Assembly (NCBI RefSeq): GCF_000143415.4
Contig: NW_003314332.1
Location: forward strand, 895,863 to 959,862
Direction of reading: 5' to 3'
Length of the DNA stretch: 64,000 nt
DNA from: Selaginella moellendorffii
Taxonomy: Eukaryota > Streptophyta > Lycopodiopsida > Selaginellales > Selaginellaceae
Part shown: in pieces, positions 10,034 through 20,700 of the stretch
Position numbering within the stretch: position 1 is the stretch's first letter
How the letters are laid out: the number at the start of each line of letters is the position of its first letter
Translations under genes and position numbers: made by a program
Notes under the pieces: generated by a model
Told to the model about the DNA's origin: nothing
The model's database searches: none
Seen by the model: only the letters and a program-made list of their open reading frames with translations

Positions 10034-13000
10034 GAAAGAGCTCTTCAAGATTTTTAGGGGGGTGGGACGAGGGGGACAAAGTAGAACTGGTACTCGAGCC
10101 CGTGATGTCCGATGTCCAAGCTTCCGAAGTTCCTGGTGTGGAACTCTGTTGACTCGGGGAGGTACACGTGCCTTCGTTCCTGAACATGTGCTGCCAAATC
10201 CATATTGGTGGCTTCCATGTCCATTCTTCTTCTCCAGCCTTACTTCTTCCTCTAAAAAACGGCCACAGCTTCTTCTCCTTCGCTATCCTCCCTTCCTCGC
10301 CTCGTTTGATCAGCGTGTCCAGGCGGGCCGCGAGTGAGACAATCAGTCTGGACCAAACCTTTGAGATAGTTGCTCGAGCCGAAGGGTCCGTGTCCTCGAA
10401 CAGCCTGGCGCAGCGAGCCTTCCATATCTCTGCTAGTGTGCATCCCCGAAGCGCATCGAAGAGCTCCTGGTGGACATGCGTAATGTGTGTCCGAGTTTGG
10501 TTGAGTTGATCAAAGTGTGGGGCCTCGTTGTGTCTCCACTTCCATGCATCAGGATTCTTTGTTTTTCCCTGGATGAAGCTACCCCAGAGCGCTGATTCGT
10601 ATGTGATTGCAGCTCCTCCGGTTGACGTTCGTTTGAGTACCGCTGCTGCACCTTCCCATACTTCCTGTGCTGCCGGACATTCCCATAAGATGTGTCGCTG
10701 TGTTTCTGTGGCGCCACATGTCTTGCAGGCTGTGTTCGGAAGATGTATGGCGACCAGAGAGGGAAGACGTTCTTGTTGGGCCAGCCACATGAAGTATCGG
10801 TTCTTAGCTGACCAGCGCCCCTTCCAGATCTTGTTGATGCAGTGTGAGTGGTTCCTGGAACTGATCTGTTGGGCCTTTGCTTTCTGGATGAGGGAGGATC
10901 GAGTCGGCACCCTGATCAGTTTGCGGCCTAGCTTGGTCTCATACTGGAAGAAGTCCTTGCACGTGGTTCCCCTCCAATGCCACTCTGCAGGATCCCACTT
11001 GAGTTCGTCCAAGGTTTGTTGGCGGAACCAGTAGAGGCGAGCATATTGGTTTTCTGGTATCGATGGATCAACGTTGGCAGTTTTTTTCTCCATTTGAATC
11101 ACTCTAATCGGTTTAGCTCTGCTCATGTTGGGGAGGTCCTCGTACTCGGGGGTAACGATGGGGTACAAGCGTCCAGCCTATCCTGCCTCAAAAACTAGTC
11201 CCGATGCCATGTTGGGGAGGGTGCATACGATCGATTCATCCACCTTCCACCAACGATGGTGCTGATCTTCTTGCAGGTTTAGTCGTTCAAGGCATGCGTG
11301 TTTGGCTGCTAAAAAGGCTGTCTGGAATTTATGCATCCTGTGTTCCGAGATGGTTAATCCATAGAAAGCTCTGATTCGGTCGCGGTTGTGGGCCGTCTGG
11401 TTGGGCTGGATCATGGTGTCTGCCTCTGCAAAGGTTCTCATCCCTGCTTTGTGCAGGTCTCTGCATGTCTGGTCCAGGCCACGATCCTCTGAAGCTCCGA
11501 GCGTTTTACCCTGGACAGCGAAGAGTTTGCTCAGGAAAATTGGCTGCCGGTCCAGTTGTTCTTTGGTACGAGGTGGTTTACATTCCAACTTGCACTTAAA
11601 TTGCCTCCAGAGCTTGAACAGCTTCCCTGAGAATGTGTGAGCCTTTGTCATTTTGAGTTTGGTGTCTGAGAAGAGCCATTGTTCGTCTGACGCCCAGTTT
11701 TGTCTGGTGTGCTCGTTCCTGTCCGGGAGGACTTTCAAAAATTGTGCTCGCAGCAGTATTCTACATGGTTGGTGGCTAGGCATGAGCATCCTTGTGAAAA
11801 TCTTGAAGAGAAGAGCCTTGCATTGTTCTTCGATGTCAATGATATTGAGGCCCCCTTCGTGCTTCGGAAGTGTTACTGACCGCCAGTTGACCTTTGCTCC
11901 ACCACGCGACACGCAGGAGGAGCCTTTCCAGACATAGGTACGAATGAGTTGGTTCATTTCCTGGATCGTTCGCCTGTCCATGTTCCAGCATGCTGCCAGG
12001 AACCAGATCGCTCCAAGCAGGATGCTGTTAGCCACCACGCAGCGTGCTGAGAACGATAGTTTTCTGCTCGCCCAGAACTTGAGTTGATCCCTTAGTTTTG
12101 TTACAGCTTTTTGGTTCTGGGGTTCTGGATCATATTGGCGTCCCACTTGAAATCCAAGGTAGCGGGTGGTCTCCTCCGTGTCCAGCCATTTGAAACCCAG
12201 CGCCGTGCCCCATGTTGGAGGTCTGCCGGGGGGGAGCCATAGTCCTACCGATTTGTGCCAGTTTATTTTCGATCCCATGGCCTCATTGAAAAAATCCAGG
12301 TCCCTTTTGATGTTTGAGAGGTTCTCCGGTGATCCCTCCCCGATCAGGCTTGTGTCATCTACAAAGGCTGAGGATAGGAGGTCCTCCTTTGAGGCTTCGT
12401 TCATGTCCTGAAGCGTGGCACCGCAGCCTGGAAGGGGCATACCTTTTGGACCCTGTGGTCGGGCAAGGTAGTAGGCCAGAGCATCCGCAACAAACAGGAA
12501 CAGGTATGGTGCGAGGGGGCATCCTTGGCGGACTGATCTTTCAAGTTTGAAGGACTGTCCCATGGTTCCATTGATTGTAACCCTGCTCGATGCCGAGTGG
12601 TATAGGGATGCTGTCCATTCCACGAACTGCAGAGGAACTCCTTGCTTGATCATTATGGCCTGTAGAACTTTCCAATCCACCCGGTCGTAAGCTTTTTCAA
12701 AGTCCAGGAGAATGATTGCAATCTGCTCTGCCGTGTCTTTGGTGTGTTCTTGCACCAGCAGCACTGTTAGGAGATTGTCCACGATTTGTCTGCTGTCTAC
12801 GAAACCGTTCTGCGTCTCCTTGATTGTTTCTGGGAGCAGAGGCTTGAGGTGTGAGGCCAAGGCTTTTGCTACGATCTTGTACATGGTGTTCAGCATAGAG
12901 ATGGGCCTCCAGTTCTTGAGGTGGGACATATCTCCTTTTTTTGGTATCAGAGCAATGATCCCATCCGTAGCTCCTTCCGGCCACTTCCCAGCTCGCATGG

Positions 13001-14505
13001 TTTCTTGCCACATCTTGAGAACTTCTGGTCCGATCCAGTCCCAGTTTTGTTTGTAGAAGGCTGGTGGCATGCTGTCCTCCCCTGGCATCTTGTCGTCCTT
13101 GAGGTCATCCAGGGCGTCCTTTAATTCTCGCAGCGTGAAAGGTCTCATTACTCCGGTGTTCATTGCTGGGGTGTACTTGGTCGGGATATGTTCCAGCACT
13201 CTTTCAAGTTTCTCTTGCCTGACCTCATCCTATGGTTCCTCCTTGAAAAGCTGCGAGTAGTAGTGTTCTGCCATGTTGTGCATGTCATCGATCTCTGTGT
13301 GCAGTTGCCCTTGTTCGTCCTTCAATCCGAACATTGGTGGGGAGACCACTTTAGATCTTATGGATCGATAGAACTCCCTGTTCAGCGCGAGTTCACTTGC
13401 GTGCCATCTAATGTGTCCTGCTTTTAGGAAGGCTTCCATCTTGTCGGCCTCTATCCTTTCCAGTTGGCGCTTAACCTGGATTTTTTGAGCTTGTAGCCAG
13501 GGGTCGTCCGGGTTGCTGCGAAGGTCAGTGTTGATCGAGGCCAGGAGACTCCGAACCTTTTGGACTGTGTTAAAGACACCTCTCCTATCTTTCCGGATCT
13601 TGGCTCGAGCCTTTTGAGCGATTTGAAGGGTGAAGGAGTGTAGGTTCCCCTTGTGTTTCTCCCATTGCTCGTGTGCCCAGTTATTGTTGGCTTGCTCCTC
13701 AAAGAACTTCTTGGGTATGGCAACTGGCTTCCTTGGACCTCTCGATCTTCGAAAGGGAAGTGTGAGTCTAATTGGATGGTGGTCCGAGAAGTCCGTGTAG
13801 GTGTTGTCAATGTCCAACTTCCCCCCTTGCATGCACAGGTCCATGGTGAGGTAGAAGCGGTCCAGACGACGTTGTATGCCTCTGCGTTGACGTTCTCGCC
13901 ATGTGAAACGTGGTTCGTGTGTCACAAACCCCGGGATCTCGTAAGCGTCGCAGGTGCCAATTTGTAAGAGGAATGAGTTCCATGCAAGGCGTTCCGCACG
14001 TGTACGTCTATCCTGGATTATGCCTCCCTGTTTGTCCTCCTCGTGATCCACGAAATTGAAGTCTCCAGCCAGGATCCAGTCATCGATTCCAGAGGGAAGA
14101 CGACGCTGCAGAACTCGGAAGAAGTGTGCTCGTGAGGTGGAGCGGGAAGCCGGGGCGTAGATGTTCAACAGGCCTATGGTTCGGGCATTTACTTTTAACA
14201 CTATCATGTGAGCACGTCCAGGGATTAGGATCTGGTGCGAGGTGCTGAGGGATTGCCATGGTCCTTTGGCGATGATGAGGGTTCCTCCTCGCCTTCCAAC
14301 TGCAGGGTTCCAGAAGTGTTCGCCTTGTGAAACCTTAAAGATTGTCTGGTGTTCTTGCATTCTATGCTCCTGGAAACAGAAAAAGTCACACTTTCCTATC
14401 ACTCCTTCTAATTGGCGAAGGTATTGTCGTAGCCTCGCCTTCTTGTCATTCCATAGCACTCCGTCTTTACTAATGCCTCCTACATTCCATGATAGCACGC
14501 TGAGA

Positions 14506-14513
14506 TCAGTCAT
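14506..14513 (-). other. ORF1 stop / ORF2 start overlap (ATGACTGA)
   Basis: The ORF2 ATG lies 5 nt upstream of the ORF1 TGA in another frame, giving an 8-nt overlap. The same arrangement is present in copy 1 at 4404-4411. It suggests ORF2 is made by termination-reinitiation from one mRNA; that role is inference. Confidence 0.8.
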
Positions 14514-17500
14514 TGGCCTTGTTTGTAGTGATCCGATCGCGTTCCACCCATGAGAATTCGCGATCTCTCCCTCCTCTCACGGGGATGACGCCGCTTTTGG
14601 TGAGAAGGGCTGCGTGCAGCTCCATGTTGGTGCCCACGATTGTGGCCTTGTCTACTTCCACATGGTACCTAAGATCCTTGATTACCTCGGACGCTTCCAG
14701 AAAGCTGTGTACTCCATTCTCTGGGAGCTGATCACGCGCCATGTGGAATGTGGGGGTGACATATCCGACCGGAGGGCCACTCCAGAGTGCTAGGTACTTC
14801 CGGGGACGTGTGTTGCTTACATGGAGCCACAGGTTGACTTTGAGTCGCGTGAACCGTCGGGAGGAGGACGCTCGCCCTCGCGGCACCTGGTCCTCTGATG
14901 GGGATCTCTCCACTCGTGCTCGTTCTGGGGACGGGGGGCGTTGGACTGTGTGTTGTCCACCCCGCTGGTCGCTTGTCCTCTCAGGTGAAGCTTGTCCGTC
15001 CGTCGGTGTTTCTTCCCTGCGCATTGACACTCTGTCGGACTGTCTCCTAGCTGTTCCTCCTTGAGCCGAAGGGCTTCTCCTTCTTTTTCCCCGGTCCTGC
15101 ATCGGCTTAGAGGGTGTCGCTGCTGCTGGGGGTGTTGTCCTAGATTCCTGGATATGGATCGGGTGCACTTTCCCCATGATCCGGATCTTATTCGGGATTG
15201 GCGCCTTTCCAGTGTACAGAACGTGGATGAGTTGGTCCCCTGACTCCTCCCTTGTCGCCCGTTTCCCTAGGTACTGAGCGAAGCCCTCCACCATCATTGC
15301 CAGGAACACCGGGGTGTTGTCTGTCTCGCACAGGTCCTCGACGAGTAGATCCAGCTCCATTGTTGGGCGGTGAACCAAGTCCTTCTGGCTCGGGGAGAAT
15401 CCTGGCGGAAACTTGTAGAAGAACAACTCGTGTGTTGGTCTCGTCACCCTCTGCTTTAGGACCAGGGCTCGCCGGTTTTTCTCCGTGCTCACCTCCACGC
15501 TGTAGCAGTTCCGGCCGAGGAACGTGACTGGTCTCCCCCGGAACGACACTCCTGCCTCTTTGAAACCATCCTCGAGCCCTTCCAGTGCTGCTTGCCGGGC
15601 TGGTTTGTTCCCTTCAAAGATTGCCAGGATCAAGTTCTTGGCTGCCTTGGCTTGACGTTCCTGCAGTTCCATGAGGACCTCGTTTGCCTCCACTTGTAGC
15701 TCTCCTGGGACTGGTGCCGTGACATCCGACATTGCCGGTGCAGCAGCTGAGTGGGGTGAAACGGTCTTCTTCACGTCCATGTCCAACTCTTCCACCCTTG
15801 TCCATCCGAGATAGAGTACGTCCGACTCCTTCCTCTTCTTGAGTGGGACGGCTGGAATTGCTTTCTCCTTGGTGGTCCCGGTCGAAGCTCTCGGAGCTGG
15901 TGTTTCTGGGACCTTTGTGAGCGCTGGGGAGGTCTCTTCGATCTGATCCCCCTCCGAGTCCCCCTCTTTCCTCTGTCTCTCCTCTGTCACCGCTTGGATG
16001 ACTCGTTCCCTCTGCTGTGTGTCCATGAAAAGCGCGCTCAAACCCGGCGAGGCAGAGTGTGAGTCAGGCAGGGTCTGTTGTGGCGTGTTCTCCAGCATTT
16101 CGTCCGCATACTTGCCGATTCCCTCCAAAGCTGATATCGATGGGATCCTTTCAACTGTGGGCGTCCTGGCCGGTGGTGTTGTGTTCAGCGGGGGGGTGAT
16201 TGTTTGCTTGGAGGATGAGGCGTCTGAAGCTCCCTTTGGTTTTTTGCCCCCTGTTGCGGTCTGGTTCTTCTTCTTTGTGATCTTGACTGTATCGGCAGAC
16301 GAGGAGGGAGCGGCTCGAGTCGGCTCTGGTTCTGGTTCCACCGCTTCGTTGTCCTTCGGGGGCGGCGGTGGGCGCTGCTTGAGCTTGATCGAGAGTCTCG
16401 TCCCCGTGCTTCTCGTTTCTGGTCGAGGCTCCGCCGTAGGTCTCTCCTCATCGTCAGGGGTGTTCTGAGTCGTGTCTGTGCGAGGGGGCTCTTCCAGTTC
16501 GTCTTCCAGTGGTGGACCTCGCTTTCGCATGTTCTTTGTATGCGGCATTTCCTTCTTTGTTCCGATCCTGTGTTCAGTAAAGAGTTCACAGATCACCGCT
16601 ACTCCACGAGGGTGCTGTGGTGATTCTGCTGAGGTACTGCTGGCAGTTTTTTGAGTCGAAGAGGGGGGTGTATGGGGGGAGGCGTGTGGGGGGTCAAGCC
16701 TTGGGGAAGAAAGGGGAGAGAGATCGACGTGTGATCGCGAGGGTGGAGCGGAGACAAATCGGGGAGCTAGGGGATTGGAAGGAGAACCGACCTCTTGGTT
16801 GTTGGCGTGATGGTCCTCTCCTTTTCTCTTTGCTCTGCTTGCTTTCTTCCGCTCTCCAGTCACTCTCGAGTTCGATTGAACTTTTCCGGGCAGGGGCAAG
16901 TTTAGGGTTGTTGCTACTGCTCTTGGCGGGGGAGCACGTGATGCGTGTGATTGGGCATGCTCCGTCTTAAGTTCGCCTTGGATTTTGGTGATATAACGTG
17001 ATCTTGGCGATTCTCCTGCCGTACGTTGTGTTGGTTCGAGGACTGCCCTCTTGATGATTGTCGGGGTGATGGTGACATGGGGGGGGGAATGTTCCCTGGT
17101 GACACGTGGGGGATGGTGACATCATTTTTCTTTTCCTTCGTCGTCTCTCCCTTCTGTTCTGGACCGTGTGATCTTGTCTTAGTTGATCTTAGCCGTGGCT
17201 GGGACTTGTGCTTGGGGAGGGTCGCCGATCCATTGGTTGGGGTTTGCTTCTCGCAATTCAATGGTTGTGATGCTGATCGGCTCGGTACGTGTACGGTCAT
17301 CCTTGTGCGTGGTTTTTTGGTGTTGGTCGCTGTCTCCTCCGGGCCATTGGATCTTTTTTCGGATGATCCTGACCGTGCTTGGGACTTAGCCATTTCTTGC
17401 ATGGGCTTCGTCTGAGCGGGAAGAAATTTTTGATCGGGCAGATCATGGATTCTTGGGGAGGGATGCTCCCGGCCGGGTGAAAAACGATCTGGAGGTGGAA

Positions 17501-17591
17501 CAATTAATCGAAGTCCATACCTGTGTGCTCCTTGCCTTGACATCTTTTGCAGTTCTGAGGTCCGGGGGAGGACCACGTTTTGCCGGTTCAT
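14506..17591 (-). pseudogene. LINE ORF1, long Pro/Ser/Thr-rich protein, copy 2
   Basis: Same protein as in copy 1, starting at ATG 17591 (MNRQNVVLPRTSELQK). Here the codon that is TGA in copy 1 is sense, so the last 797 codons are open. A 1-nt deletion near 16938-16943 (copy 1 GTGGACGCG, copy 2 GTGATGCG) shifts the frame after residue ~215. Comparing the two copies shows each defect is private. The protein has a basic, proline-rich body and lacks a recognisable CCHC knuckle or obvious coiled coil. Confidence 0.8.
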
Positions 17592-18370
17592 GGGTGTTGG
17601 GGAGGACGGTCTTTGTGGGTCATTGAGAGCTGTCCCAAGTGCTGCTGGGTATCAATCCAAGTCCGTCAGACTGTCCGTGTTCGTCCTTTGCTGCTACGCC
17701 CGCGAAGTGCCCTTCTAGTGTCCTCGTGTTCTAAGGACCAGAACTTGGAGTGATTGGCACTTATTTTGCTTCTCGGGTGCTTCTGTCCCTTTCCAGTGCT
17801 TCAGGCGTCCCTTCCTCCGGTCAGGCGTGGCCCCCTTCTTGCTTTTGCTTTTTTTTTTTTTTTCTTGGGGAAAGGGGGGGGAGCGGGACTTCTGCCACTG
17901 ATCGGTCCGCTGTTGAGTCCTCTTTTTGATCAACCAGGAGGGACCAAAGAAGATTGTGGACCGTGAAGCCAGCAATCCTATTGGGACTGGTGATCCTGGA
18001 GCGATCTCTTCACTACCCAAATGGATCCGCGTGGACCTTCTGTTGGGTGGAGCGAGCTTGAACCAGGGGATTCTTGGCGGTGTCAGTCAGCAGCACTGTG
18101 GGGGGATTAGAACGATGGGGAAGAGATCGGGATCGTTGCAAGGGAAGCGCCTGACCGGCGGGGAGCCGTGGAGAACCGGGACCTTTGCACAGCCAGTACC
18201 GAGATCGACAAGTGGGTTCCGCACACTCTAGAGTTCGGCCGTGAACCAAGGCGCCTAGTAGCAGATCCATGGCGAGCAGTTGGGGAGCGAACCAGGAAGC
18301 TGTGGGAAGTGGGGGGGATGAGAGCGCCGGAACTTTGAGGAGCGCCTTGCACCTAGGGTTTCCATCTCCG
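17592..18370 (-). other. 5' leader of LINE copy 2
   Basis: About 780 nt matching the copy 1 leader, with a T15-like run near 17850 expanded relative to copy 1. It is presumed to hold the element promoter. Nothing else is identifiable. Confidence 0.65.
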
Positions 18371-18385
18371 CTAGTCCGACTTTGT
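18371..18385 (+). repeat. 28S target-site duplication, left arm for LINE copy 3
   Basis: An exact CTAGTCCGACTTTGT between the 5' end of copy 2 and the 3' end of copy 3. It serves as target duplication for both insertions. Confidence 0.92.
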
Positions 18386-18723
18386 CAATGGGGTTTTAAT
18401 TAGTTTATCCTCTACAAACCATAGAGTCCGATTTCGACATGCTCGAAACCAGGAAAGAGCTCTTCAAGATTTTTAGGGGGGGTGGGACAAGGGGGACAAA
18501 GTAGAACTGGTACTCGAGCCCGTGATGTCTGATGTCCAAGCTTCTGAAGTTCCTGGTGTGGAACTCTGTCGACTCGGGGAGGTACACGTGCCTTCGTTCC
18601 TGAACATGTGCTGCCAAATCCATATTGGTGGCTTCCACGTCCATTCTTCTTCTCCAGCCTCGCTTCTTCCTCTAAAAAACGGCCACAGCTTCTTCTCCTT
18701 CGCTATCTTCCCTTCCTCGCCTA
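18386..18723 (-). mobile_element. 5'-truncated LINE copy 3 inserted in 28S
   Basis: 338 bp matching the 3' end of copies 1 and 2 (same CAATGGGG junction, same stem-loop at 18428-18452), truncated at the 5' side after CCTCGCCT. Exact 15-bp duplications of CTAGTCCGACTTTGT flank it, and the right one is continuous with 28S rRNA. This is the signature of target-primed reverse transcription with 5' truncation at the 28S site. Confidence 0.93.
18428..18452 (-). other. 3'-terminal stem-loop, LINE copy 3
   Basis: The same stem and GCATG loop as in copies 2 and the non-autonomous element. One base change turns a C-G pair into U.G, so pairing in RNA is retained. Confidence 0.7.
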
Positions 18724-18738
18724 CTAGTCCGACTTTGT
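18724..18738 (+). repeat. 28S target-site duplication, right arm (in native 28S context)
   Basis: CTAGTCCGACTTTGT followed directly by GAAATGACTTGAGAGG, the normal continuation in plant 28S rRNA. This shows that the motif flanking all the LINEs is 28S sequence. Confidence 0.93.
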
Positions 18739-19705
18739 GAAATGACTTGAGAGGTGTAGAATAAGTGGGAGCTTCGGTGCAAGTGAAATACCACTACTTT
18801 CAACGTTATTTTACTTACTCCGTGAGGTGGAGACGGGGCCTGGCCCCTTCTTCTTGTCCCAAGGCCGGCTCATGCCGGCCGATCCAGGCAGATGACATTG
18901 TCAGGTGGGGAGTTTGGCTTTGGCGGCACATCTGTTAAAAGATAACACAGGTGTCCTAAGATGAGCTCAACGAGAACAGAAATCTCGTGTGGAACAAAAG
19001 GGTAAAAGCTCATTTGATTTTGATCTTTAGTACGGATACAAACTGCGAAAGCATGGCCTGTCGATCCTTTAGTGTTTCCAAATTTGAAGCTAGAGGTGTC
19101 AGAAAAGTTACCACAGGTATAACTGGCTTGTGGCAGCCAAGCGTTCATAGCGACGTTGCTTTTTGATCCTTCGATGTTGGCTCTTCCTATCAATGTGAAG
19201 CAGAATTCACCAAGTGTTGGATTGTTCACCCACCAATAGGGAACGTGAGCTGGGTTTAGACCGTCATGAGACAGGTTAGTTTTACCCTACTGATGAGCTG
19301 TGCCACAATAGTAATTCCACTTAGTACGAGAGGAACTGTTGATTCGCACAATTGGTAATTGCGCTTGGTTGAAAAGCTAGTGGCGCGAAGCTACCATGCG
19401 TGGGATTATGACTGAACGCCTCTAAGTCAGAATCCGTGCTAGATGTGGTGCTCTCTACCTCCTCAGCTGTTACCTGATTAAGGTTAGGGGGGCCCCGTGC
19501 TCCCCCGAGAACACATGATGCAACCGCCATCCCCCGGGGCCGATGCTGCCCCGGGGGCGCGGCTTGGAAATCCAATTTCGAACGGTCGAGGAGATAAATC
19601 CTTTGCAGATGACTTAAATAGGGGATGGGGTACTGTAAGTGGCAGAGTAGCCTTGCTGCTACGATCTGCTGAGGTTCATCCCTCTGTCCCACTGATTTGT
19701 CCCAC
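18724..19705 (+). rRNA. 28S (25S) rRNA 3' portion, pseudogene
   Basis: About 980 nt colinear with the 3' third of plant large-subunit rRNA. Recognisable stretches: GACTTGAGAGGTGTAG, the peptidyl-transferase region (AACTGGCTTGTGGCAGCC, GTTTAGACCGTC), the sarcin-ricin loop AGTACGAGAGGAAC near 19324, CGCCTCTAAGTCAGAATCC, and the 3'-end block GTAAGTGGCAGAGTAGCC. It is a pseudogene: there are many CG-to-TG/CA changes, and the universally conserved ACAGGGATAACTGG reads ACAGGTATAACTGG near 19118. The 5' two thirds are missing because the LINE array starts at 18723. If they survive, they should lie left of the window. Confidence 0.92.
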
Positions 19706-19794
19706 CCACCGAAGGAATAAAACTGAGGGGTACGGCTTTCCCTAGCCCGACGGACTGGGCAACACGAGCTTGGGCTCAGGCTCGAGCGCGTAAG
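19706..19794 (+). other. Spacer after 28S
   Basis: A short stretch just after the 28S-like 3' end. No gene or clear terminator is seen. Confidence 0.5.
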
Positions 19795-20700
19795 GTGAAG
19801 TGCTTGACTCCCTGGGGTGAAGTGCTTGTCTCCCTGGGGCATGGTAGGCCACAAGCACTGGAAGGATGCGAGTGGGGGATGCAAGTGTTGGGCAGCCGAG
19901 GTCAAACCTTGGGTGCCTAGCTCCACACCCCCAGCTGGACTTCCAGTGCATGTACGGGCTGCCAGGCTCCTCCCCACGTGCACCATGTCGGGGTCTGACT
20001 CGGGCTCCATCTCGGACTCGGGTTCCAGCTCGAACATGGACACGTGGGGGTGAAAGCCCAAAGCGCTTGTCTCCCTGGGGCGTGGTAGGCCGCCAGCACC
20101 AGAAGGATAGTGGGGGATGCGAGTGTTGGGCAGCCGAGGTCAAACCTCAGGTGCCCGGCTCCACACCCCCAACTGGACTTCCAGTGCATGTGCGGGCTGC
20201 CGGGCTCCTCCCCGCGTGCACCATGTCGGGGTCAGACTTGGGCATGATCTCGAACTCGGGTTCCGGCTCAGACATGGACACGTGGGGGGAAAGCCCAAAG
20301 CGCTTGTCTCCCTGGGGCATGGTAGGCCGCCAGCATTGGAAGGATAGTGGGGGATGCAAGTGTTGGGCAGCCGAGGTCAGACCTCGGGTGCCCGGCTCCA
20401 CACCCCCTGCTGGACTTCCTCTGCATGTGCGGGCTGCCGGGCTCCACCTCGCGTGCACCATGTCGGGGTCAGACTCAGGCTCCATCTCGGACTCGGGTTC
20501 CGGCTCGGATATGGACACGTGGGGTGAAAGCCCAAAGCACTTGTCTCCCTGGGGCATGGTAGGCTGCGAGCTCTAGAAGCATAGTGGGGGATGGGAGTGT
20601 GGGCAGCCGAGGTCAGACCTCGGGTGCCTGGCTCCACACCTCCTACTGGACTTCCAGGGCATGCGCGGGCTCCTGCCTGCTTGGACTTGGGCTTGAAGTC
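19795..20700 (+). repeat. ~237-bp tandem repeat, about four units, rDNA spacer
   Basis: Unit marker CCCAAAGCGCTTGTCTCCC, or its variants, recurs at about 19816, 20059, 20297 and 20533, a spacing of 233-238 bp. Each unit includes GGGCAGCCGAGGTCA, ACTGGACTTCCAGTGCATG and CACCATGTCGGGGTC. The GC-rich repeats give long open frames on both strands; these are artefacts of repeat phase. Position between 28S and 5S suggests spacer subrepeats. The GTGAAAGCCCAAAGCG core also occurs in the LTRs further right. Confidence 0.85.

Larger units (their letters stand above)
9993..14513 (-). pseudogene. LINE ORF2: endonuclease-reverse transcriptase, copy 2
   Basis: About 1,506 codons from ATG 14513 to the stop at 9993. 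Domains in order: APE-type endonuclease (residues ~1-240; SWNVGG, QEHRM, GDFNFVD, SDHHPI), RT (~510-730; RQGCPLAPYL and FVDD, where copy 1 has FADD, with both catalytic aspartates kept), a C-terminal CX2CX7HX4C zinc motif near residue 1261 (CKTCGATETQRHILWEC) and an acidic/Ser-rich tail. Nonsense codons interrupt it at 13230-13232 (TGG to TAG relative to copy 1) and 11178-11180 (CAG to TAG). The last codons (FEHVEIGLYGL) also encode the 3' stem-loop. Confidence 0.92.
9967..18370 (-). mobile_element. 28S-targeted L1-type LINE, copy 2 (full length)
   Basis: An 8,404-bp element bounded on both sides by exact CTAGTCCGACTTTGT (9952-9966 and 18371-18385). Minus-strand order: 5' leader 17592-18370, ORF1 14506-17591, ORF2 9993-14513, then only 26 nt of 3' untranslated sequence ending in CCCCATTG with no poly(A). 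It is very similar to copy 1 throughout. Each ORF carries one or two lesions, so it is probably immobile, but it defines the family's full structure. Confidence 0.94.

Noticed and set aside
18300-18800. 28S-LINE joint as a template-switch chimera (cellular RNA fused to LINE 3' end)
   Set aside because: Such chimeras carry both parts in the same orientation. Here 28S and LINE are opposite, and exact 15-bp target duplications flank the LINE.
19866-20576. Long open frames on both strands in the spacer (up to ~240 codons)
   Set aside because: They follow the 237-bp repeat unit, overlap each other in several frames and resemble no protein.
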